Below are positions 22,266-33,979 of a stretch of DNA of 64,000 nt, in pieces. The DNA is from Corydoras sp. C115 (Eukaryota; Chordata; Actinopteri; Siluriformes; Callichthyidae). The first letter of the stretch is position 1; each line of letters begins with the position of its first letter. A program made the translations under genes and the position numbers. The DNA is taken from assembly GCA_019802505.1 (NCBI GenBank), contig JAFMOC010000006.1:1-64000 (forward strand). The letters are read 5' to 3'. Under the pieces are notes generated by a model. The model saw nothing but the letters and a program-made list of their open reading frames with translations, had not been told where the DNA came from and ran no database searches.

Positions 22266-23397
22266 GTTTTCAGATTTCTATTTTGAAGTTGTTTTATTTT
22301 AAATTTGTGCAATATCACACAGTTGCTGGTTGTCCTATCCATCCTATCCAAGTACTGTATCTATCCATCATTTAACACAAAAACTAATATTTTCAGTGTT
22401 TTTATTCCACTTTTAAATTTCAATCTAAACAAAAATGGAAATAGAAGCCTGCAAAAAGAAAAAGAAATAAGAAAAAAAATAAAATAAATAAATAAATAGA
22501 CCAAAGACAATCTTCATGTTTAGCTGCAAGTGTGCACAATTATCCATATTCACTGTTTTTGCCCACAACTCATCCCCTCTACCAAAAAAGAGAAAAAAAA
22601 AACATGACTGCATAAAAAATATTAGATTAAGTTGCATGACAAGTACTCAGAAAGTCGGTGGGGTAGAGAGAATAGTGAGAACACTGTATGGATGAAATCT
22701 CAAGTCCACTGACATTATAATTATGGGCACTTGAGCAAGTCCCTTAATCCACATTGCTCCAGAAATGCTGTATCAACCCTGTGTTCTGACCCCAACAATT
22801 AAGTTGGAATACTTGTAAGTCCATCCATCCAATCCATCCATTATCTTCCACTTTATCCTCTATGCAGGACGGAAGGGGGGGGGTCCTGACACCCAGGACA
22901 GGGCGCCAATCTATCGCTGGGCACCCACTCATTCGCTTACACAGACACACTCACACAAACACACTCTATATGGGGCAATTTGTAGAATTCAATTGACCTT
23001 GATCCTGGTTTTTGGACTGTGGGAGGAAACTGGAGAATCTGGAGGAAACCCACACGGACACAGGGAGAACATGGAAACTCCACCCAGATTGGGATTCATA
23101 CCTGGAACCCCTAGCGCTGAGAGGCAAACGTGTCAAAGCCACCGTGCTGCACCGTTGTAAGTCACTTTGGATAAAAGTGTCTGCTAAATGACTAAAACGC
23201 AAAAATAATAAATAAAAAATAAAAAAGGAAAAATGGATTCATTGATTAGACTTCTCTTTTCATCAAAGTCAAATTTGCAGTAAAAAAGTTCTAAGCACAT
23301 ATATAAATGTTATTGCGGTTTATGAAAACATTCTAAAGCAGATGTTGCTTCCCAAAAGGCTCACAACAGCACTTATATTTGCATTTGAAAAAAAAAA
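22266..23397. repeat. Tandem unit C (1,132 bp)
   Basis: Third copy, ending in GCATTTGAAAAAAAAAA at 23397, after which the sequence becomes unrelated (TTCGGCCTCGG). Confidence 0.95.
22822..23150 (-). mobile_element. V-SINE inside tRNA-SINE, unit C
   Basis: Left duplication TACTTGTAAGTC at 22810-22821. The right junction is altered (GCTGCACCGTTGTAAGTC), so only TTGTAAGTC of the right copy remains. Confidence 0.93.
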
Positions 23398-25070
23398 TTC
23401 GGCCTCGGATAGCTTTACCAGAAATCGGTAAAGCACAGATATCCTGACATGCATGCTTTATTAATACTGAAAAAGTGATAAGGGAAGAAGAGAATGAGCT
23501 TGACGTGCTTTTTTTTAACTCACGTCACTGTCTATTAATTATATACGCCTGCAGAGAGCTTTTTATATCCATTAAATATGGGCTCCTTTATTATAAATAC
23601 ATTTAGGGATGCCTGTGATTCATGGCATGTTTATGATCTACTATTTTAAGTTGGCCTCCTTCATTAAAGCTATAACGGTTCCACTCTGCAGGGAAGAAAG
23701 TGAAAAAAAATGTTTGGAGAAAACTTCCAAGTGGGTCTATGTCAGTTTGTTCTTGTTGGACTGTGTGAGCTGTGTGCAAAAGTTACCTGTAAAGTGTGTC
23801 AGGAATCCTCTGCCCTAACCAGTAATTGTGACTAATAAGAATAGGTTCCTGTCCCTGCGGCCATGAGCTATGGCAAAAACACTAGAAGGAATGCTGTGGC
23901 TTTGCTGCTTATGGGAATACAAATCAAAGCATCAGTGCTGAAATGTCTCTGTGAAGGGGCCAGGGGCTAAATGGGGAGGAGGTGGAGAGGGTTCTGCTGA
24001 GAAGACATGTACCTGGTGCAGGACAAATGTTTGTTTATGCAGCAAAAGGGTCTCAGCCCTTTTTCCCACCCGTGTTGCCACGTGTGTCTGTCACGCGTTA
24101 TAAGTTGAGGTTATAAGTGCAGATGTGTCTGTTATATACATAGACAGCTGTCTTATACCGATTTCAAAAAGTTAACTAAATGAATCCAGGGTGCAGTTAA
24201 TAAAGATTTAAAACAGAATACATACTGAATTTTGTGTATCTTTTTAAAAAAATTTTTTTTAACAAATATAAATTATTAAACTTGTTTACAGCACAAGCCC
24301 GATTTAAAACAAGCCCAAGGAACATTGCAAAGACCCACTTTCTAACAGCGCATAAACATGCACGAGCTCTGAAATTTGTACCCTGGCCAATGGTGTATGA
24401 TGATAACAAGACTCTTAAATTATGAAAAGGTCTCCATTGGGTTGGCTGCAGGCTGCAACAGCGTCTGTGTGCTATTTTCAGTGGGGGTTCAGGTCAAACA
24501 CACAAGCTCTGATTTCACTGACTCACATCACAGCACAGCACACACACGAGCTGTCTGTTATGAGCTCGCTCACACTTGCCTCAGGAAGGGATGAGTTCTA
24601 TCTAAAATCTCCATTTTCAAACTGACAAGTTTAAACAAAGCAATTTCAGGCCCAGCTGCACCTGCCATGTCCACCGCTCTGTGTTACACTCACTGTTCGG
24701 AAAGCAATCATTTGTCTTATTACATGGCTGAACAGAGCCGTGTCTAAGATGCAATTGTGTCTTCATGTGGGGCACCGGATAAATAATATCTGTATTTATA
24801 CCCGAGTTAATATCAATACAATAAACCACAGTAGTCCATTTTTTAATATGATTTATAAAATACACAATGTCAATAAATAACGAGAAAATAAGTAGGTGTC
24901 TTTTAGAAACATGATGATAGATCAATTAGCTTTGCTAATTACCTCTGGTATAAGTAAATGAAGTTCGCTGGACCGGCACCATTATGACACTAATCAGATT
25001 AATTTAATATATGTTAATATTAATACATTATATTGATTTAATATACAGTATATTGGCAAATTAAGAACAA
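23398..25070. other. Unique-looking DNA, possible non-coding conserved block
   Basis: Contains a small perfect hairpin, GCTTTACC (23412-23419) with GGTAAAGC (23427-23434). It is the longest repeat-free stretch in the first half of the window. A 102-codon minus-strand frame at 24617-24925 has no recognisable domain. No exon is called. Confidence 0.4.
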
Positions 25071-25073
25071 CAA

Positions 25074-25391
25074 GTTTGGGGGCTTAGTTGTTAGAACGTT
25101 TGCCTCCCAGCGCTGGGGATCCACGTTCGATACCCAATCTGGATGGAGTTTCCATGTTCATCCAGTGTCTGCATGGGGTTCCTCCGGGTTCTCCGGTTTC
25201 CTCCCACAGCCTCAAAACATGGATTCAAGGTAAATTAGCTGCTCTAAATTAGCTGCGATAGATTGGTGCCTTGTTCAGGGTGTATCTGCACAATGTTTCA
25301 AAAATTGTCCCCTGGATGGGCATGGGAAACCCCCAGCGACCCTAATAGAATATTAAGTGGAAGATAATGAATGAATGAATGAATGAATGAA
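25074..25391 (+). mobile_element. V-SINE, near full length
   Basis: Head GGGGGCTTAGTTGTTAGAAC, altered B box (CGTTCGATACCC), core, a deleted TG-rich middle and a long (GAAT)n tail. Confidence 0.92.
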
Positions 25392-25450
25392 GTTGCTGTT
25401 TGGAAATTAGTAAACTAACCCATGTAAACACAGGGCGGACATCACCGAAA

Positions 25451-25590
25451 GGTGTGCGAGTCAGTGAGTTAGCCCAGTTGATAGATTGGCGCCCTGTCCT
25501 GGTTGTATCTGCCCAGTGCCCAAAAAAGTTCTCTTTTGGATGGGCATGGGGAACCCCCTACAAACCTTATGAGGATTAGGTGGAAGATTT
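25451..25590 (+). mobile_element. V-SINE 3' fragment
   Basis: From GAGTCAGTGAGTTAGCCCAG through GATTGGCGCCCTGTCCTGG to GGATTAGGTGGAAGATTTAA. Confidence 0.88.
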
Positions 25591-25599
25591 AATAAACCA

Positions 25600-26085
25600 A
25601 CCCATGCCTATACCTATATGACAGCAAACTCTCATATAGGTTCTTTCTTTGAAATAGTATATAAGGAATACCATTTAAAGGAGTACTTCTTGAGTAGATT
25701 TTCATATAACTACAGCTTCACTTCGCCAGTGTGCCGAGTTAAATAGAGAATTTAGCAGTGATTTGAAATTATTTTGACACAAGAATAATGCTACATTCTG
25801 TGGAATGTCATCTCCTTTCTGAAAGCCTCAGTGAGTTATTGCAATCTAGGTGTAATAGGACTACTCATTCCAGTACCAAAGTGTGCACCAGACAAGATAT
25901 ATGAGATTTAATAGAGCGGTATATTTCATCAGAACACATTGGCTTCTCAGACGCTTCTGTAATTGTGATTTCTTTTTTTTGTTCTTTTCTGTCTGACCAT
26001 GTGTTTTTCTGTCTGACCATGTGTTTTTGCTCATGGTGTGTAAGTGTCATTGTTCTTCACTTAACCTTCACTTAAGAAAGAGTGT
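25600..26085. other. Unassigned DNA with a 22-bp tandem pair
   Basis: TCTGTCTGACCATGTGTTTT occurs twice in a row at about 25987-26028. Otherwise nothing recognised. Confidence 0.4.
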
Positions 26086-26089
26086 TCTT

Positions 26090-26194
26090 ACACTCCCCAT
26101 CGGCCTGTTGTAATATAATGTAGCTTTGCACAATGTAAAGAACCTCACAATATGTACATAGAGTGTGTGTGCTTTTCTGTTTTTTATATATTTA

Positions 26195-26225
<31 letters not shown>

Positions 26226-26341
26226 ATTTACTTTTTCTTACACATCCAGGGTGGACGGCAAAGTAAGAATTTCATTGCACAAGGAAACATGTTTCTATAT
26301 GTGCATATGACAATAAAGCTTTGAATCTTGAATCTTAAATC
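26090..26341 (+). mobile_element. L2/CR1-type LINE 3' end
   Basis: GTAAGAATTTCATTGCACAA, then TGACAATAAAGCTTTGAATC and a short TTGAATC repeat, the usual 3' terminus of L2-like LINEs. Upstream GCACAATGTAAAGAACC fits their UTR. No coding part is left. Confidence 0.75.
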
Positions 26342-26344
26342 TTA

Positions 26345-26700
26345 TTTTTTTTGTACTATACCGTATAGCCTTTTTTCAGGGTACTACCTAATAATTCATA
26401 GTGTGTGATATGTTATAGAAACAAATATACAGTAATTAAACAACATGAGGGTCACCTATTACCATGTGGACTTATCTAACACAAAGCAACTAAAATAACC
26501 TTTTGCATACAAAAGATGTTACTTAAGATGTTAAAACTACTGCAGTTCCTTGTACTCTTCTTTACCCATTTCAACTTCTGCATCCATCCACAAATCTGAG
26601 CTCTGAGACATACTATCTGACATGAAAATAAATTTTCCAGTAAAGAAAATAAACCAATAGGCTGCCACTATGTATGTACCAGTCAAACTATAACTAATTG
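26345..26700. other. Unassigned DNA
   Basis: Nothing recognised. Confidence 0.4.
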
Positions 26701-26706
26701 TAATTA

Positions 26707-27318
26707 TTTGTTTATTATCTTCCGCTTTATCCTGTATTAGGGTTGGGGGGGGGGTGTTCCATGCCCATCCATCCATTGTCTTCCGCTTCATCCTATATTA
26801 GGGTCGCGGGGGGGGTTCCCCATGCTCATCCAGGGGAGAACGTTTCAGGCGCTGGACAGATACACACAGGACAGGGCGCCTATCTATCGCTGGGCACACA
26901 CTCACTCACACAGACACACTCTATATGGGGCAATTTGGAGAACTCAATTGACAGATCCATGTTTTTGGACTGTGGGACGAAACCGGAGAACCCGGAGAAA
27001 ACCCACGCGAACACGGGGAGAACATGGAAACTCCACCCAGATGGGGATTCAAACCGGGAATCCCTAGTGCTGAGAGTTGAACGTGCTAACCACTAAGCCA
27101 CCGTGCCACCCTGTTCCATGCCCATTCAGGGAAAATGTTTTAGACACTGGGCAGATACACGCAATTAAGAGCATTAAATTTACCTTGAATCCATGTTTTT
27201 AGACTGTGGGAGGATACAGAAGGACACAGTGGAAACTCCATCCAGATTTGTATTCAAACCTGGATCCCCAGCACTGAGAGGAAAACATGCTAACCACTAA
27301 GCCATTGTGCTCCCCAAT
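26707..27318 (-). mobile_element. Outer V-SINE split by a second V-SINE
   Basis: Reverse V-SINE from TTATTATCTTCCGCTTTATC to TGTTCCATGCCCAT (26768), resuming at 27112 with TGTTCCATGCCCATTCAGGG and ending at AAGCCATTGTGCTCCCC. The 14-bp repeated sequence is the duplication made by the inner copy. Confidence 0.95.
26769..27111 (-). mobile_element. Inner V-SINE, full length
   Basis: Complete reverse copy bounded by TGTTCCATGCCCAT at 26755-26768 and 27112-27125. Much less diverged than the outer copy, so clearly younger. Confidence 0.96.
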
Positions 27319-27319
27319 G

Positions 27320-27760
27320 TTAATTAGAAAACAAAACCCAAAATAATCATAATTCTAAAGTAATAATAAATTATTCCTGGAAATGTTTCATATTAAAGAC
27401 ATAAAGCAAAAATGCAAGCTTTGCAGTTTGGACCCTGAATACGATTTTTAAAGGAAAGCATTTGGAAATTTTGTGCTGAGCAGTGCATTATTAAAAGAGG
27501 ACAGGTGGTGCATACACATTTGGAGTGGGAGGTCATTAAAGTTATTGAAGGGGTAACTTTTCATAGTTATTACTTGGCCTTATTAAAATAAACTCTATTA
27601 TAATAAGCCAAATAATACATCAGCAGCTTGTGCTTTTCAGAGTAACAGTGTGTTGCTATGGATACCATGCGACAGCCATGCTACTACATTTAAAAATCAA
27701 TAAAAAACCTTTCCGAGGCAAAATGTTGTCAAATTATTGCTATTCTTAATATGTACCCAG
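27320..27760. other. Unassigned DNA with an RFX X-box-like motif
   Basis: GTTGCTATGGATAC at 27652-27665 resembles an X-box half-palindrome. No exon seen. Confidence 0.35.
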
Positions 27761-27778
27761 TGTACAAATCATAATCTA

Positions 27779-28046
27779 AGGCAGCACGGTGCCTTAGTGG
27801 TTAGCAGGTTCTCCTCTCAGCGCTAGGGATTCCTGGTTCGAATCCCGATCTGGGTGCAGATTCCATGTTCTCCCTGTGTCCTTGTGGGTTTCCTCCGGGT
27901 TCTCCGGTTTCCACCCACAGTCCAAAAACATGGTGAGGATTGCGTCAGGAAGGGCATCGGGCGTAAAACACTGGCCAAGTCTTAACTGCGAGTTCATCGC
28001 TGTGATTACCCCTGAATAATAAAGGGTAAAAACACCAAAAGAAGAA
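27779..28046 (+). mobile_element. Chimeric V-SINE with a different 3' tail
   Basis: Head, B box and core match the local V-SINE up to CACAGTCCAAAAACATGG (about 27933). Then the tail changes to GTGAGGATTGCGTCAGGAAG, GGCATCGGGCGTAAAACACT and CCTGAATAATAAAGGG, ending AAAAGAAGAA. This tail belongs to the DANA/other fish V-SINE and LINE group. An 18-bp perfect duplication, TGTACAAATCATAATCTA, lies at 27761-27778 and 28047-28064, so the whole chimera moved as one unit. Confidence 0.95.
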
Positions 28047-28240
28047 TGTACAAATCATAATCTACAGCAATATGATTAATATTGTGAAATGACAAACATC
28101 AGGGCAAAGATTCATTTGATTTGTTTTTAAGTTTTTTTTTGATGGGTAATAATTGTTTAGCATTTTTTTAGCTACAAAAATTGGCAGACTAGTATGTATT
28201 ACATGTACAAAATCTTATATAGCAGGGGGAAAATAAAGAG

Positions 28241-28464
28241 GACTGGGCACACACTCACACAGACACAAACACACTATATAGGGGCAATTTAGAGCAGCCA
28301 ATTCTTATTGAATTAAAGATTTTGGACTGTGGGATAAAACCGGAGAACCCAGAAAAAAACCTACACGGACAAGGGGAGAACATGGAAACTCCCAGATCGG
28401 GATTTGAACTTGGAACCCTAATGCTGGGGTGAACAGGCTAACCACTACACTACCGTGCCACCCC
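28241..28464 (-). mobile_element. V-SINE, partial
   Basis: Reverse copy starting at GACTGGGCACACACTCACAC and running through core and B-box side (GGGATTTGAACTTGG) to CTACCGTGCCACCCC. The 3' third is absent. Confidence 0.9.
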
Positions 28465-28557
28465 AAGGGCCGATTATTGTTTTCTGATTACAACCCATGA
28501 CACACATTCATCTCTACTTTATAACCTGTTCATATATTAGTATGTGTAAATTAAATT

Positions 28558-28915
28558 CATTCATTTATTCATTCATTCATTATCTACCGCTTTATCCTAT
28601 ATTATGGTCGCGGGGGGGTTCCCCATGCCCATCCAGGGGAGAACGTTTCGGGCACTGGGCAGATACACCCAGGACAGGGCGCCAATCTATCGCTGGGCAC
28701 ACACTCACTCACACAGATACACTCTATATGGGGGAATTTGGAGAACTCAATTGACTTGATCCATGTTTTTGGACTGTGGGAGGAAACCGGAGAACCCAGA
28801 AGAAACCCACGTGGACACAGGGAGAACATGGAAACTCCACCCAGATGGGGATCCGAACCGAGAATCCCTAGTGCTGAGAGGCAAACGTGCTAACCACTAA
28901 GCCACCGTGCCGCCC
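28558..28915 (-). mobile_element. V-SINE, full length, 12-bp duplication
   Basis: Reverse copy with (TGAA)n tail, G7 tract and intact boxes. The duplication GTAAATTAAATT is at 28546-28557 and 28916-28927. Confidence 0.96.
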
Positions 28916-28929
28916 GTAAATTAAATTGT

Positions 28930-30351
28930 ATTATTTAAATACTTATTAAACTAGTGCATGTGTACCAAGTATACAATATGACACTGTGGGAACCAAAACC
29001 TGTTTACACACTCACACGTGGGGAGCTCAAGTTATTGTGAGGACCGCAAGCTAGTCCTTGCAATGTAAACCATTTATTATTTTTTTTAAATAAGGTTTTA
29101 TTGTTATTGTAAGTTTATGTAAAGTCTCCACAATGAATAAAAACAAAGTGTGTGTGCAAGAATCACTGTACAAAAATATTTCCAACCCAAAAAAACATCT
29201 ATACCTTTTTCCTATATGTGTTGCCACATTGCCAATCCTACAAGATGGACAGCTGTAATTTCCACAATACACATACAATAATATTTGGACAGTCCTGATT
29301 GATTTCTGCAGGCAGTGTGTGAATTATGACATAAATACTTTCTAATAAAGCATTTTTATTCATACAATTAGCAACTGTATATAAAAAAACACATATTTTC
29401 AAAAGTAACATAAACCTGTTTATTTAAAGTTTGACTCAAGGCTTATCAAGACTGTGGATCTGTCCTGTTGCAACCCTCGTCAGGACTCCTGACAATAACT
29501 TTGAACATACATTTGGCTTCGTTCATCTGGCTGAAGTCAGAGTTACTGAGTTTCTATACACAGCGCTGGTAAACTGTGGTGGATAAAGAAGCCAATGTTT
29601 ATGCCAGGTTTTGATTAATTCCAGGGATATTTGGTATCTGCGATAGAACTGAGGCTAACCTCACACACATGCACTGGACGTCTTCCACTGTCTCATCGCC
29701 AACTCTAAACATCGGCGGGATTGCTAGCGCCAAGCTTTTGATGCATGTTCACAGTGTACAAAACTTGCAAAAAGATTGATCATGAACTTTGCAAAACACT
29801 ATTATTTTTTCCCCCCTTGGTTAGGCAGAAGAACATTAAACTACAAAATGTTAAAATACCAGCTCTATGTTGGACACACACACATATATCCATCAGTAAA
29901 AATTTGAATTAAAAAAAGAGGCATAATCAATCTTTTTTTATTGTTATGACAATAATATGTCAGCTTTTTGGGCATTTTTTAGTTTGCAATTAATACTATT
30001 GATATTTGGACTAATTTGTTGTGTCTTTTTTGCTGAAAAGCCTTTTTTTAACAAGAGGATCACCTTTCCCTTCTCACTTCCTTCCCTTTGCCCAGGGGTG
30101 AGGTTGCTAAGCAATGTGACCTATCTCCAAGGTGACGTGATCTCCCAAAGGCATGATTTTCACTCAACACCTACCACACAAAGACAACCACCCCATACAC
30201 ACACAATAATGCAGTAACAGTAAGAAAAACGAAAGAAAAACAATGTAGTTATCCCTTTCCTATACTACCTGTGATTTTCTTTATTCGCTAGATGACAGAA
30301 CACAAAAATGCTAGGAAATCATGTTGGCAGGTAATGTGTGCTTAAAGCATA

Positions 30352-30354
<3 letters not shown>
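28930..30354. other. Unassigned intergenic DNA
   Basis: No repeat family seen. GGTTGCTAAGCAATG at 30102-30116 is a near-palindromic RFX X-box-like motif. Open frames show no domain signature. Confidence 0.4.

Positions 30355-30393
<39 letters not shown>
30355..30393. repeat. Poly(T) tract, T39
   Basis: Uninterrupted T run. No recognisable retroelement adjoins it. Confidence 0.95.
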
Positions 30394-30397
<4 letters not shown>

Positions 30398-30774
30398 GTA
30401 TTCAGAGGTTTGAACTGGGTTTTTCACATTAAAACCCCTTTTTAAATCAATATTTATTTGTCAGGTTGGACTCATTAAGTATTTCTGGGAGGAATGCCAT
30501 TTAATCAGCCATTTAATAAATCTGAGAATTTTTCTCGCGCTGCAGAAATAAGCTTTCACTGTTCATCAGACTGAAAGACATACTGTAAAGAGAATGTAGC
30601 ACACGACACCTGAGAACTTAGGATCTTCTATTCTAACGCACCACACAAAACGCACCAAAATCGTATTCAGGCCTCGTGTGTACAAGAGGAGTGTAATACT
30701 GCTAAAAAAAGCTTCCCAAATATTTTACCTATTTTAATAAGCCTTAATATTACCAGTCATATAAACCCATATAC

Positions 30775-31450
30775 TACTAATGCTGCTATTAGTACTACTA
30801 CTACTATTAGTGATACTACCACAACTACTACTACTATTACTAGTGATTCAACTACTACTGCTGCTACTACTAATATTATTAGTGCTACTACTACTAATCA
30901 TAATAATACTACTATTATTGCTACTACTACTATTACAACAACCGCTACTACTAATACTACTATCAATGATGCTTCTACTACTACTACTACTATTACTGAT
31001 ACTACTACTATTACTACAAATAATACTACTATTAGTGCTACTACTACTATTACTATCAGTGATGCTTCTACTACTAGTACTCTAACCATTACTACTACTT
31101 CTACTGCTGCTACTACTATTATTACTACTAATAATACTATTAGTGCTACTGCTACTACTATTACTATCAGTGATGCTTCTACTACTGCTACTATAACTAC
31201 TACTACTACTGCTATAACTATTACTAATAATACTATTATTTCAACTACTACTATTACTACTACTAATACTACTTTCAGTGATACTTCTACTACTGCTACT
31301 ACAACTATTACTATTACTACTACTATTAGTGCTACTACTATTGCTACTAATACTAATATTACTACTATTAGTGGTACTTCTACAACTGCTACTACAACTA
31401 TTACTACTACTACTATAACAACAACTACTACTACTATTATTACTAATATC
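30775..31450. repeat. ACT/ATT trinucleotide array with higher-order period
   Basis: About 675 bp of imperfect (ACT)n, with ATTAGTG and CAGTGATGCTTCTAC landmarks recurring at about 93-111 bp spacing (CAGTGAT at 31057, 31168 and 31276; ATTAGTGCTACT at 31031 and 31139). The period of three leaves long open frames (poly-Leu on +, poly-Val/Ile on -), which are not genes. Confidence 0.95.
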
Positions 31451-31454
31451 TGCA

Positions 31455-33530
31455 CAGCATTCGAACACACCCCCTCCATGTAGAGATTTAAGTAAAAGAA
31501 AATTAATGAACGAATGACTCCCAAATTTTTTTATTGATTTTTTTTTACAATTAATTTTAGCCAGGCAGTGCATGAGTAAATTTAGAATGTCGACCAAGTT
31601 AAACGACAGTTTTGGATGCACACAACAGACAGAAAGAGATAAGGGTACAGATGAATGAATCTGTTAATGTCAGTACCTTTGCCAGCGAAGGGAAGTGAGT
31701 GAAAGTAAACGTGAAATGCTCATAAGCACCTAACAGAGCCACTATTCATTGATTAGCAGTCTGCCAAGCTAATTCAGCACGAAGGGACAAATCAGGCCAC
31801 TGTGTGTTGAGTTAAGACCTTATCAGTGGGGCATTTATCTGGTCTTGGATCAGCAAACCTTCACTAAAGCAACAGGGAAAAGAATCCAGCTACTCCCCAC
31901 TCATAACTCCACACTACACAATATGCCACCCCTAAACACTCGAACTCTCTTCCTAATGATGACGGACATGTGCCTCCATCCTGTGTCCATCGTCTGTGCC
32001 GAGTAATCCCTCCATCATCTGAAGAACAGATAACCTCATAGCCTTTTCCCTACTGCTTTGTTAGCTTATCTTCTCCACACCATTTGCTGTGCCGGATCAG
32101 AGGGAATAAAGTGTAGCATGAGATCGTCATGATACACGTCGTGGTGCAAAATTGGAATGGACCAGTCGTCTTGGCAGAACACAATATAAGCACTACTGGC
32201 TAGGTGTCAAGGCTGAGCTGGCCCGTCAAAGAAAGGCTGTGGGAAAGGCATCTCATCAAGCGGCTTTCTGGAAAAAAAAAAAAGAAAAAAGAAAAGCATT
32301 GCATGGCGTCATGTCTATCGGTTCCATATGCTGCTTGCCGTGTAAACAGGGGAAGAATGAAAATGGTAAAGCAGAAGAGAAAGAGAAAGCTTCCTGTGCG
32401 TTTGATCATATGGACATACTTTAAAGGCCAAAAAAAGACCCTTTTTGATAGGGTCGTTAGATTTTTTTATATAGCATGTCAGATTCTGATATTAAACACA
32501 AAGACATTTTTGTTCCCATAAACCGATCTATTTACAATATGGAACACCAACGTATGAATGCATGCAAGTAACTGCACACTGAAGGCTCTCACTCTCTGAG
32601 ACATCAGGGTTCTGGGTTAACCCATCTCCTGCAGCTGCAGACACATCTGGTAATGCGAGACTTTTCAGTGCCAATGCAAGGCCCAAGAAATGTCTTCCAA
32701 GCACCTTAGAGGATGAGCAGAAAATCTTAACCCTTCTTCCACCCCTCCCTCCTCGTCTTTCCTTCATTCCTTCAGAATTTATGGACTGCAACAGCAAGTG
32801 GTTTTCATTAAGCATGTCATCTCACAAACAAATTGCTGAATAGCTCTCACAGCTGGGCCTGACCATACAGGGAGTCATTATCTTATTTACCCCATGTTGT
32901 GCCCAGGTCTGGCTGCATTGGTAGAGCTTGAACTATGTGTGTGAAGACCATTTGTTTTACATTTTACTGTGATCCACCAAAGAACTGCATGCTTTTTTAG
33001 TAGCTAGAAAGAGAACTAGTTCTTGACTTTATTTTTTTTATCCTGATACTGAGTTGATTTCCATTTAAGGCCTGAAGTCAGTTTGGATAGACGAGTGAAT
33101 CATTGTTAAATAAAACTTAAGTCACTGACATTACACAATGAGACAGAAGCGCCGACTTCTGAAGTATTCCTGTTCTACAGTGTGTATATTAAAAAGTTTT
33201 AAAGACTTTAAATGTTTAACTTTAAAAAGGTTTTAGCATTCAACAAATAATGTAACCATATTAAAATGAATGGATTTATGAGAACACATTATGGTTCAAA
33301 ATTTACAATGATGTACAGTGTATTTAACCAATCTTACCAAATCTTTCTCCTGTGGAAGTAGTATACAATTTAAAGGCAGGTATCCTTTATTCAACACCTG
33401 AATATATTGAAACGAAGTTATCAAATGATGGTGGCACATTAACATTTACACTTTACAGCGGGAGGTTCCTGGGTTTAATTCCATAGGTCCTTTATGTGTT
33501 GAGTTTATATATGCATACACATATTAGTGT
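31455..33530. other. Unassigned intergenic DNA
   Basis: Two kilobases without an identifiable repeat. The part at about 31640-31860 looks least repetitive, with GATA-type motifs (CCTTATCAGTGGG, TTTATCTGG), and could be a regulatory block. Open frames at 32152-32424 and 32528-32815 match nothing I know. Confidence 0.4.
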
Positions 33531-33536
33531 GTGCGT

Positions 33537-33565
33537 ATATATATATATATATATGTGTATATACA

Positions 33566-33620
<55 letters not shown>
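33537..33620. repeat. (AT)n microsatellite
   Basis: Alternating AT with GTGTATATACAG breaks. Confidence 0.95.
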
Positions 33621-33623
<3 letters not shown>

Positions 33624-33741
33624 TGTTGTTATTTAAACAATGAAAGTGGAACATGTAAAAATAGATTGTTTGCAGGGTTTAAGAGAGCAATTACCACCGT
33701 AATGTGCCTTGCATTATTTCAATAAAATAAAAAAAATGTAT

Positions 33742-33976
33742 TGCATTCATTTATTCATTCACCACTGTCTCTGATTAGAATCATGGAGGTGCAGAAGTCT
33801 ATGTTAATGTTTGTCCATTAATTGCCTATTTAACTGTGTATTCGAACTGTGGAAGTAAACCATTGCAGACACAGAGAGAACATGCAAAAGAAACTCATCT
33901 ATCATGTCTGGCAATCAAACCCACATGCTTCTTGCTGTAAAGCAAAAAGTTTTACCACTGTACTGTTGTGGCACCA
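33742..33976 (-). mobile_element. Old, diverged V-SINE of DANA-like type
   Basis: The reverse strand shows GCATGTTCTCTCTGTGTCTG (core) and a head with TTTGCTTTACAGCAAGAAGC, the CAGCAAGAAGG-type anticodon region of DANA-like SINEs rather than CTCTCAGCGCTAGGG. It is heavily mutated and older than the dominant family. Confidence 0.75.
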
Positions 33977-33979
33977 GCA

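Noticed and set aside
20041..23397. CRISPR-like regularity of the tandem units
   Set aside because: Units are over 1 kb, contain SINEs and have no short repeat-spacer layout; this is a vertebrate segmental tandem repeat.
24617..24925. Minus-strand 102-codon frame with a Cys/Asn-rich EGF-like look (NDCFPNSEC)
   Set aside because: Too few cysteines for an EGF domain, no convincing splice sites, and an AT-rich start region; probably chance.
30780..31524. Long open frames (poly-Leu on +, poly-Val/Ile on -) over the trinucleotide array
   Set aside because: They exist only because a 3-bp repeat lacks stop codons; composition has no protein-like character.
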